A DNA stretch of 64,000 nt, taken from contig NZ_ATYS01000024.1 of the NCBI RefSeq assembly GCF_000427805.1, positions 1 to 64,000 on the forward strand, written 5' to 3'. Position numbers and translations under genes: made by a program. The notes beneath the pieces are model-generated. The model was given only the letters and a program-made list of their open reading frames with translations, had not been told where the DNA came from and did no database searches. Below, in pieces: positions 48,007 through 55,090 of this stretch; position 1 is the stretch's first letter; each line of letters starts with the position of its first letter. Origin of the DNA: Budvicia aquatica DSM 5075 = ATCC 35567 (lineage in GTDB: Bacteria > Pseudomonadota > Gammaproteobacteria > Enterobacterales > Enterobacteriaceae).

Positions 48007-48025
48007 TATAAAATTTCATTTTATA
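48007..48025. promoter_or_regulatory. Possible second KdgR-type operator upstream of kduD
   Basis: TATAAAATTTCATTTTATA agrees with AATRAAAYRNYRTTTYATT at most positions (mismatches at the first, the ninth and the last). It lies 175 bp before the kduD start, between kdgM and kduD. Confidence 0.45.
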
Positions 48026-48199
48026 TTAAGTGTAGTGTGATTTAGCGATGGATATTAGCTAATACGGACAAAAATACTCATTGGCACTTATATGACGTCT
48101 CGAAAACCGAAGTGGCTAAAGCCATTTTTACTGGCAGGGGATTGCTGTTATCCCCTATTTATCCGGGCTATAAACGTCCGGGGTCTTAAGGAAGATATT

Positions 48200-48961
48200 A
48201 TGATTCTCGATAATTTTTCATTACAGGGTAAAGTTGCCATTGTGACCGGTTGTGATACAGGTTTGGGGCAAGGTATGGCTATCGGTCTGGCTCAGGCTGG
48301 GTGTGATATTGTTGCTATTAACGTTGTTGAGCCAACGGAAACGGCTGCAATCATCACTCAGTTAGGTCGTCGCTTTTTGAGTCTGAAAGCTGACCTAAGT
48401 CAACAAGAGATACTTCCTTCTTTATTGGAGCAAGCCGTCGCAGAATTTGGCCATATCGATATTCTGGTGAATAACGCCGGTATTATCCGTCGTCAGGACG
48501 CACTGGAATTCAGTGAAAAAGACTGGGATGACGTAATGAATCTGAATATTAAAACGGTATTCTTTATGTCTCAGGTTGTTGCCCGCCAGTTCATTAAACA
48601 AGGTACCGGCGGCAAGATCGTGAATATTGCCTCAATGCTTTCTTACCAAGGGGGGATCAGGGTGCCTTCTTATACGGCATCAAAAAGTGCAGTTATGGGA
48701 GTAACTCGGCTGCTGGCTAATGAGTGGGCTAAATATGGTATTAATGTGAATGCTCTTGCCCCTGGATATATGGCGACAAACAATACCCAACAGTTACGTG
48801 CCGATCCTGAACGTAATGATGCGATTTTAGAACGTATTCCTGCTGGACGCTGGGGATTACCGCAAGATCTTATGGGGCCGGTAGTATTTCTGTCGTCATC
48901 AGCATCAGATTATGTCAATGGCTATACCATCGCGGTTGACGGTGGCTGGTTGGCTCGCTAA
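48200..48961 (+). CDS. kduD: 2-dehydro-3-deoxy-D-gluconate 5-dehydrogenase KduD
   Basis: From ATG 48200 (TTAAGGAAGATATT upstream) the 253-residue protein equals E. coli KduD. The frame is open further upstream, but that part is unrelated. It is a short-chain dehydrogenase: the NAD-binding TGCDTGLGQGMA (16-27), NNAG (91-94), and catalytic S145, Y158 and K162 (PSYTASKSA). It reduces 3-deoxy-D-glycero-2,5-hexodiulosonate to 2-keto-3-deoxygluconate with NADH. The partner isomerase KduI is absent; the next gene, an RpiB/LacAB-type protein, is the likely substitute. KDG kinase and aldolase must be elsewhere. Confidence 0.93.
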   Translation: MILDNFSLQGKVAIVTGCDTGLGQGMAIGLAQAGCDIVAINVVEPTETAAIITQLGRRFLSLKADLSQQEILPSLLEQAVAEFGHIDILVNNAGIIRRQDALEFSEKDWDDVMNLNIKTVFFMSQVVARQFIKQGTGGKIVNIASMLSYQGGIRVPSYTASKSAVMGVTRLLANEWAKYGINVNALAPGYMATNNTQQLRADPERNDAILERIPAGRWGLPQDLMGPVVFLSSSASDYVNGYTIAVDGGWLAR

Positions 48962-49018
48962 TTAATAAAAAATTGATTTGATTTATACCCGTCAGACTTT
49001 AAATTTCTAGGAGATAAC

Positions 49019-49657
49019 ATGAATATTGCACTAATGATGGAAAACAGCCAAGCTGCCAAAAATACGATAGTTGTTGAGCAACTTCAGGCGGTTGCCACGG
49101 TTAATCATGATACTGTTTTTAACGTTGGCATGAGCGATGAACAGGACCATCATTTGACCTACATTCATCTGGGAATTATGGCCAGCATTCTGTTGAATGC
49201 TAAAGCGGTTGATTTTGTGGTGACAGGATGTGGAACAGGGCAGGGAGCATTGATGTCGTTGAATATCCATCCGGGAGTTGTCTGTGGCTATTGCCTTGAG
49301 CCTGCCGATGCGTTTTTGTTTGCGCAAATTAATAATGGCAATGCACTATCGCTGGCTTTTGCCAAAGGATTTGGTTGGGGCGCTGAGCTTAACCTTCGCT
49401 ATATGTTTGAAAAAGCCTTTACTGGCCGTAAGGGCGAAGGCTATCCGGCAGATCGCAAAGAGCCTCAGGTTCGTAACGCTGGTATTTTGAATCAAGTGAA
49501 AAAAGCGGTGATTAAAGATAACTATCTGGATACGTTAAAGGCGATCGATTCAGAATTAGTAAAAACTGCGGTCAGCGGTGCTCGTTTTCAGCAGTGCTTA
49601 TTCGAGCAGGGGAAAGATCGAGAAATTATTGCCTATGTTAAGAGTCTGTTGAGTTAG
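49019..49657 (+). CDS. RpiB/LacA/LacB-family isomerase, probable DhuI-type substitute for KduI
   Basis: This 212-residue protein has the RpiB/LacAB fold signature GCGTGQGALMSLN with C71 at the position of the RpiB catalytic cysteine, and GVVCGYCLEPADAFLFAQINNGNALSLA. A C-terminal extension of about 70 residues (TGRKGEGYPADRK...) goes beyond typical RpiB. It starts 57 bp after kduD with CTAGGAGATAAC. In streptococci an RpiB-like DhuI isomerises 4-deoxy-L-threo-5-hexosulose-uronate ahead of the dehydrogenase DhuD, so the same step here is a reasonable inference. A sugar-phosphate isomerase role is the alternative. Confidence 0.75.
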   Translation: MNIALMMENSQAAKNTIVVEQLQAVATVNHDTVFNVGMSDEQDHHLTYIHLGIMASILLNAKAVDFVVTGCGTGQGALMSLNIHPGVVCGYCLEPADAFLFAQINNGNALSLAFAKGFGWGAELNLRYMFEKAFTGRKGEGYPADRKEPQVRNAGILNQVKKAVIKDNYLDTLKAIDSELVKTAVSGARFQQCLFEQGKDREIIAYVKSLLS

Positions 49658-49897
49658 TCGTCCTTAACGTATTTATTTTTTGTTGCAGGTGGCCAAAATC
49701 AGGCCGCCTCTATTTATCTGATTCTGCGATCTCCCCAAGATACTGACCTTAATCAAACAGTAATAGCCCTTTTCACATAAGTGACTAATACGTCACCGAG
49801 CGTTATGATTTCCTAATCAAGATGATTGGGTTTTAGCCGAGAGACTGCCGATGATAATATGGCGGATAATTTCCTTTTAGCTAACAGACTTTATGCG

Positions 49898-50332
49898 ATG
49901 ACGATATATTCAATAGAACCCGGCGACTATGCCCATCTGACAAATCTGTGGGAGCGTTCAGCCAGAGCGACGCATGATTTTTTATCAGAAGATGATATTC
50001 AGTTCTTCCGCCCGCTAATCCTGAATGAATACCTGCCGATGGTGAAATTGTTTTGCACCCAAAACCCGCAGGGCGTGATTAACGGGTTTATCGGCCTGTC
50101 TGACAATAAAGTTGAGATGCTGTTTATTGAGCCTGATTATCGCGGCCAAGGTTTAGGTAAAGCGTTACTGAGCTATGCGGTTGAACATTGTCAGGCAACC
50201 GAGGTTGATGTGAATGAGCAAAACCCGCAGGCGGTCGATTTTTATTTAAAATTTGGGTTCAAGGTAATAGGGCGTTCTGAGCTAGATGGCATGGGCAAAC
50301 CCTATCCGTTACTGCATCTGAGTTTAAATTAA
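49898..50332 (+). CDS. GNAT-family N-acetyltransferase (YjaB-like)
   Basis: The frame opens at 49826, but GNAT similarity starts at ATG 49898 (MTIYSIEPGDYAHLTNLWERSARATHDFLSEDD), giving 144 residues. No start has a good ribosome site, so the N-terminus is uncertain. Motif A reads VEMLFIEPDYRGQGLGKALLSYAVEH (acetyl-CoA pyrophosphate loop RGQGLG), followed by VDVNEQNPQAVDFYLKFGFKVIGRSELDGMGKPYPLLHL, which is close to E. coli YjaB. It would transfer acetyl from acetyl-CoA to an unknown amine. It sits between the uronate genes and a GT51-like gene and belongs to neither by function. Confidence 0.85.
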   Translation: MTIYSIEPGDYAHLTNLWERSARATHDFLSEDDIQFFRPLILNEYLPMVKLFCTQNPQGVINGFIGLSDNKVEMLFIEPDYRGQGLGKALLSYAVEHCQATEVDVNEQNPQAVDFYLKFGFKVIGRSELDGMGKPYPLLHLSLN

Positions 50333-50349
50333 CGCATTAAGGCAAAGGA

Positions 50350-50925
50350 ATGTCATTGATAAAACGTTTGTTGATATGGTTGGTGAAGCTGACTATTGGT
50401 TTTTGTCTGATTGTTTTAATCGGTTTTGTCAGCTATTACTTTGTTGAAATATCACCACACCGAGATGGTATTAATGCTTCTGGGCAAAAATACGCTGGGA
50501 GTGACGCACACCAACGGCTAATGCGCGACATTGTTCGTCAGGATAATGCAGAATCATCAGGCAGAACTTACTATGCTGTGCGGACGCTGTCGTTTAAATA
50601 TCTTGATGGTCAGCGATTAGCCAACCTGCGTCGGCATGTGCGGGAAATACTGTGGTTTTGGTGGCTAAATATTTTATATACCGACGATGAAATCGTGTCT
50701 ATTTGGCTGAATGAGGTCTATTTCGGCAGTACTGAGGCTCAACAGCCGATTTATGGTATTGAACATGCCGGGCTAGCGTATTTTGGTGTTCCATCACCTG
50801 CTTTAAATTGTGAGCAACTAGTGAAGCTGGTGGTTATCACCCGATCGCCGTCGATGTATAAGGTGTCCCCAGAAAGGTTTAATACCCGAATAGAAAAAAT
50901 ATTACCGATTTGCAATGGTCAATAA
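50350..50925 (+). CDS. GT51-like protein lacking the catalytic glutamate motif
   Basis: This 191-residue protein has one N-terminal membrane anchor (about 8-31, LIWLVKLTIGFCLIVLIGFVSYYF). Residues 110-175 match the C-terminal half of peptidoglycan glycosyltransferase domains: TDDEIVSIWLNEVYFGS, GIEHAGLAYFGVPSPALNCEQLVKLVVITRSPSMYKVSPER. The N-terminal half, which should contain the E-D-x2-F-x2-H-x-G catalytic box, is much shortened and shows no such motif. It therefore cannot be a standard MtgA-type polymerase. It could be a decayed gene or a binding-only lipid II protein. It follows the acetyltransferase by 17 bp, with AAGGCAAAGGA upstream. Confidence 0.7.
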   Translation: MSLIKRLLIWLVKLTIGFCLIVLIGFVSYYFVEISPHRDGINASGQKYAGSDAHQRLMRDIVRQDNAESSGRTYYAVRTLSFKYLDGQRLANLRRHVREILWFWWLNILYTDDEIVSIWLNEVYFGSTEAQQPIYGIEHAGLAYFGVPSPALNCEQLVKLVVITRSPSMYKVSPERFNTRIEKILPICNGQ

Positions 50926-51066
50926 GCATAAGGTTTAGTATCTGATTATTACAATAACCGCCGGGGATGATAAGATTTTTTATGACCGGACTAAGAATTA
51001 AAAATAGAGATTACGGTAATATATAGTCGCTAAGATAGCGTGTGAAATTAATCAGAATATAATCAT

Positions 51067-51112
51067 AAACGGAGAGGAAACGCCTTAAGTGTTTCTTCTC
51101 CGTTTGTTTTTT
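51067..51112 (+). terminator. Strong terminator just upstream of the microcin precursor gene
   Basis: AAACGGAGAGGAAACG (left arm) pairs with TGTTTCTTCTCCGTTT (right arm) with two mismatches across a short loop, then GTTTTTTC. It ends 42 bp before the precursor ATG and would insulate it from upstream transcription or act as a leader attenuator. Confidence 0.85.
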
Positions 51113-51154
51113 CAGCTGGTATAAAATTATTTCTGATAAATAAGGATATATATT

Positions 51155-51385
51155 ATGCGTGATTTAAGTCACAACGAAATCGAAATGGTATCAGGCTCAG
51201 GTTCACTGTCTAATCTGGGTAAGGCATTAAGTAATGCGACTCCGGCTACTGATACGCCGGTGAACGACTTCACACAGCAGTTCGAAGATATGTTGAAAGC
51301 TATTGGTGATGCATTTGTGAAAATAGGTAATATTCTTAACTATTACACTAATTTATTCCCGCTGCCGGGCAGTTCTAATAAATAA
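51155..51385 (+). CDS. Class II microcin-like precursor with double-glycine-type leader
   Basis: The 76-residue peptide begins MRDLSHNEIEMVSGS, which follows the microcin leader pattern M-R-x-L-x(3)-E-(L/I)-x(2)-V-S-G-(G/A/S), as in the microcin V leader (MRTLTLNELDSVSGG). Cleavage after the GS pair would release a 61-residue peptide. It starts GSLSNLGKAL, has a hydrophilic T/P/D segment, then an amphipathic helix-forming FTQQFEDMLKAIGDAFVKIG, and ends NLFPLPGSSNK. ATAAGGATATATATT precedes the ATG. Genes for an HlyD adaptor and a C39-peptidase exporter follow directly. The mature sequence is unlike any microcin I know; antibacterial activity is inferred. Confidence 0.8.
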   Translation: MRDLSHNEIEMVSGSGSLSNLGKALSNATPATDTPVNDFTQQFEDMLKAIGDAFVKIGNILNYYTNLFPLPGSSNK

Positions 51386-51398
51386 ACGATAAGTTCAT

Positions 51399-51429
51399 GG
51401 CTTCATTACTTGTGGTGAAGCCTTTGTTT
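51399..51429 (+). terminator. Attenuator-like hairpin between precursor and exporter genes
   Basis: GGCTTCA-TTACTTGTGG-TGAAGCC followed by TTTGTTTA. Partial termination here would favour a short, abundant precursor mRNA over the exporter genes. Confidence 0.75.
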
Positions 51430-51479
51430 AATTATTGACTTAATAATAAATATTTATATTCGGGATATCATGTTTACTC

Positions 51480-52778
51480 ATGGCTAATGTACCGGCTCGC
51501 CTTTTCCGCCAAGAGGTGATTGAGCATAATAAAAATGTCTGGCTGGGGAAAATAACTCTGATTAGCCGTATTCCGGCCCGACTAGTGGCTTTTATATCAC
51601 TTTCCCTGTTAGTGGTTCTGCTACTTTTTTTGATTTTTGGCAGTTTTATTCGGCGAGTTAACGTTAGCGGTGAGGCGATTATTTACCCTCATCCGGTTGA
51701 AGTATTTACCGCATATCCGGGGATTGTTGAGAAGCGCTTTATTGAAGTCGGCAGTCAGGTGAAAAAGGGGCAAAAGCTCTACCAGATAGATATGTCCAGA
51801 GTGACTCATTCCGGCAATATTAGCCTTAAAAACGTAGAGGCGATTAATAAGCAGATTGCTAAAAATGATGAGGTCATTAAGACGCTGACTGAGAGTAAAC
51901 AAGAGACCATCAATAACTTAAACCAGCAGCTTGATTACTACCAAAAGGCCCATCAACAGTCGCGTTCAGTACTGGCTGACTCGTTGTCTGCCACCGGTGA
52001 GATGAAAAGAACGCTGTCAGAATATAAGCAGTACATTAAGGCGGGTCTGATTACTAAAGATCAGCTAAATAATCAGCGCTATATGTATCAGCAGCAACAG
52101 AGCGTATATAACAGTTTATATTCACAAAACACCAGTAATTCACTGCAAATCATCAATATACAAAGTGAAATTGCGATTAAATCTGCCGAGTTCGATAATC
52201 AAATTTCCCAGAGTGAATCTCAGCGTGAGAGCCTGCGGCGGGAGTATTCTGACGCGGAAGCCAAAGACAGCTTTTTTATCACTTCACCGATGGATGGAAA
52301 GATTGAGAGTGTAGTTGTCACTGAAGGCCAGATGGTCAATGCCGGTGACACTATGGTTCAAATTTCACGGGAAGATAGTCAGGCGCTTTATTTAGTGTTC
52401 TGGCTACCCAATGATGCGGTACCTTTTGTCAGCCGCGGCGAGCAGGTAAATATTCGCTATGATGCCTTTCCGTTCGAGAAGTTTGGTCAGTTTCCCGCAG
52501 ATATTATCTCAGTTTCTTCGATTCCGGCCTCGATGAATGAGCTCAGTCACTATAAAAACAGCCCGATTAACAGTGACCGTACCCATATCGCCTCCTATTA
52601 CAAAACTATCGTTAAGCTGGACCGCAAAAGCCTCTCTTATGCCGGACACGAACTGAATATTTCCAGCGGTATGAAGGCCCAGGCCACCTTTTTTCTGGAG
52701 AGAAGGCCGCTCTATCAGTGGATGCTATCTCCGTTATATAAAATGAATAAAAGTATTGTAGGACCGCTAAGTGAATAG
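51480..52778 (+). CDS. HlyD/CvaA-type membrane fusion protein of the microcin exporter
   Basis: This 432-residue adaptor (CvaA has 413) has one N-terminal transmembrane segment at about 34-56 (RLVAFISLSLLVVLLLFLIFGSF). A split lipoyl/beta-barrel domain is marked by VEVFTAYPGIVEKRFIEVGSQVKKGQKLYQID and DSFFITSPMDGKIESVVVTEGQMVNAGDTMVQI. Between them lies a long coiled-coil hairpin (about 110-260). It would link the inner-membrane ABC exporter to a TolC-type outer-membrane channel. It overlaps the ABC gene by 8 nt. The ribosome site is weak, which fits coupling or low expression relative to the precursor. Confidence 0.9.
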   Translation: MANVPARLFRQEVIEHNKNVWLGKITLISRIPARLVAFISLSLLVVLLLFLIFGSFIRRVNVSGEAIIYPHPVEVFTAYPGIVEKRFIEVGSQVKKGQKLYQIDMSRVTHSGNISLKNVEAINKQIAKNDEVIKTLTESKQETINNLNQQLDYYQKAHQQSRSVLADSLSATGEMKRTLSEYKQYIKAGLITKDQLNNQRYMYQQQQSVYNSLYSQNTSNSLQIINIQSEIAIKSAEFDNQISQSESQRESLRREYSDAEAKDSFFITSPMDGKIESVVVTEGQMVNAGDTMVQISREDSQALYLVFWLPNDAVPFVSRGEQVNIRYDAFPFEKFGQFPADIISVSSIPASMNELSHYKNSPINSDRTHIASYYKTIVKLDRKSLSYAGHELNISSGMKAQATFFLERRPLYQWMLSPLYKMNKSIVGPLSE

Positions 52779-54897
52779 GCAACAATCAGTATCGCTGGTT
52801 AATCGTTTGAATTTAGGATTCCGCCGCCGGTTACCGCAGATTTTGCAGTCAGAAGCCTCAGAATGCGGGCTGGCCTGCTTAGCTATGATTGCCGGTTATT
52901 ATCATTTTAACGTCGATATGGTGAGCCTGAGGCACCAATACCGGCTCTCTTCTCAGGGCAGTAATTTAAAGCAATTGGTGGACGTGGCTTTATCAATGAA
53001 CTTTAAGTCCAGAGCGGTGGGGCTGGAGCTCAGCGAACTGAAACAGTTGAAGACTCCCTGTATATTGCATTGGGATCTGTGCCACTTTGTGGTGCTGGTT
53101 TCAGTGGGGCGTAATGGGATCACCATACAGGACCCTGCATTGGGGCGGCGAAAGCTCAGTTTTAAAAGCGCATCGAACCATTTTACCGGCGTGGCGATGG
53201 AGATATGGCCGGCAGCCAACTTTGAGCCGAAGGAGGTACGTCAGCGTTTAAAACTCTCTTCGTTGCTAAGTAATATGGCCGGCTTTAAGCCATTTCTACT
53301 GAAAATATTTTCGCTATCGCTGGTGATTGAAGCCATCAACTTGCTGCTTCCGGTCGGAACTCAACTGGTGATGGACCACGTGATTATCGCTAAAGATTAT
53401 GATCTCTTAACGCTGATTTCGCTGGGGCTGCTGTTTTTCATCCTATTCAGAACGCTGGTGAGCATGTTCAGGGCTTGGATTACGTTAGCGATTAACTCGA
53501 TGATCAATATTCAGTGGTGTAATCAGCTGTTTGAGCATCTTATTCGCCTGCCGCTGGACTACTTTGAAAAACGAAAACAGGGTGATATTCAGTCCAGATT
53601 CTTCTCACTGGATATGCTGCGTAATGTATTTACCACCAGTATTGTTAATACGGTGATTGACAGCATTATGATTCTCGGCCTGTTGATTATGATGTGGCTG
53701 TACGGTGGCTGGTTGATTTGGGTGGTGGTCGGGTTTATGGCTATCTATGTGGTGATGCGGTTAGCCACTTATCGGCTATATCGTCAGATATCCGAAGAGC
53801 AAATAATTAATGATGCTAAGGTGACCTCTCATTTTATGGAGAGTCTGTACGGCATGGGGACCATTAAAGCGCTTAATCTGGCGCGTATTCGCTCTGCCCA
53901 TTGGCTGAATTTGAAAGTTAATGCGATTAACAGCGGCATTCGTATTACTAAGTTCGATATGCTGTTTGGCGGGGCCAGTAGCCTAATTTCCACCGTTGAT
54001 CAGGTATTGATTCTGTGGCTGGGAGCCGGCCTGGTGATTGACGGCACCTTATCATTAGGGATGTTTGTCGCCTTTAATGCTTACCGCGGGGAGTTTTCTT
54101 CCCGTACCGTCAGTCTGGTCAATACCTTACTTCAGCTAAGAATGTTGACGCTACACAGTGAAAGGGTGGCGGATATTGCATTAACTAAAACTGAGCTCTA
54201 CAGCCCAACGGTGAACTTGTTTGCGCAATGTGACAATGTTTCACTAAGTGCCAGAGCTATTTGTTTTCAATACGATCAGTTTTCTAAGCCTATTTTTAAC
54301 GGTTTAGATATTGATATTTCAGCCGGTGAAAGTGTGGCATTAGTCGGGGCATCCGGTGCAGGAAAAACCACTTTAATGAAAATTCTCTCCGGCCTGACCG
54401 TACCCGACAGCGGCAGCATTTTTGCTAACGATTTGGATATTCATAAAGCGGGGATTGATAACTATCGCCGCTATATTGCCTGCGTACTGCAGGATGACAA
54501 ACTGTTTGCCGGCACTATCGAAGATAATATCGCAGGCTTTGATAGTGAAACTGACCGTGACTACGTTATTCACTGCGCTGAGCTGAGTCATATTCACCAT
54601 GAGATTATGGCAATGCCGATGGGGTATCAAACGCTGTTGGGTGAGTTGGGCGGGAGCGTTTCTGGCGGCCAACGCCAGCGCTTGCTGATCGCAAGAGCGC
54701 TTTACCGGCGACCGAAGATATTATTTTTAGATGAGGCAACCAGTCATTTGGATATTGATAATGAAGCGAAGATTAATCAGGCAATTTCTGCGCTGAATAT
54801 TACCCGCGTCATTATCGCCCATCGCCCGTCGACCATTGCATCGGCGGATAGGGTTATTCAGATTGGGGATAAGGGTATTGATGGAGAACTGTGGTGA
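52771..54897 (+). CDS. C39-peptidase ABC exporter (CvaB-type) for the microcin-like peptide
   Basis: This 708-residue protein (CvaB has 698) has three parts. The N-terminal C39 cysteine peptidase carries Q26, C32 (SEASECGLACLAMI), H105 (WDLCHFVVL) and D121 (IQDPALG), all catalytic positions present. A transmembrane domain with six spans covers about 165-450. The ATPase has Walker A GASGAGKTTLMKIL (about 526), signature VSGGQRQRLLIARAL (about 630) and Walker B ILFLDEATSHLD (about 651). It would cut the leader after the double-glycine-type site while exporting the peptide. The GTG start lies within the adaptor gene's end. No immunity gene follows on the same strand. Confidence 0.93.
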   Translation: MNRQQSVSLVNRLNLGFRRRLPQILQSEASECGLACLAMIAGYYHFNVDMVSLRHQYRLSSQGSNLKQLVDVALSMNFKSRAVGLELSELKQLKTPCILHWDLCHFVVLVSVGRNGITIQDPALGRRKLSFKSASNHFTGVAMEIWPAANFEPKEVRQRLKLSSLLSNMAGFKPFLLKIFSLSLVIEAINLLLPVGTQLVMDHVIIAKDYDLLTLISLGLLFFILFRTLVSMFRAWITLAINSMINIQWCNQLFEHLIRLPLDYFEKRKQGDIQSRFFSLDMLRNVFTTSIVNTVIDSIMILGLLIMMWLYGGWLIWVVVGFMAIYVVMRLATYRLYRQISEEQIINDAKVTSHFMESLYGMGTIKALNLARIRSAHWLNLKVNAINSGIRITKFDMLFGGASSLISTVDQVLILWLGAGLVIDGTLSLGMFVAFNAYRGEFSSRTVSLVNTLLQLRMLTLHSERVADIALTKTELYSPTVNLFAQCDNVSLSARAICFQYDQFSKPIFNGLDIDISAGESVALVGASGAGKTTLMKILSGLTVPDSGSIFANDLDIHKAGIDNYRRYIACVLQDDKLFAGTIEDNIAGFDSETDRDYVIHCAELSHIHHEIMAMPMGYQTLLGELGGSVSGGQRQRLLIARALYRRPKILFLDEATSHLDIDNEAKINQAISALNITRVIIAHRPSTIASADRVIQIGDKGIDGELW

Positions 54898-55090
54898 ATT
54901 AGGTTTAGGGTACACTCCGATGATGTGTCATTGGCCTTGAAAACCGTGGCGCGATAGTCCGCCATTTGGCTCGTCGTGACGTACGTTTCTGGCACTAAAA
55001 TTCTGTACTATGGAGCCATCTCCCCTTATATGGGAGAGTTGACTCAACATAAGTGTGGCTGGGTTTAAGCTGAGAAGAGGGGCCATCGCA

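Noticed and set aside
54898-55090. Small immunity ORF after the microcin exporter
   Set aside because: No frame of useful length with a ribosome site or membrane segment on either strand.
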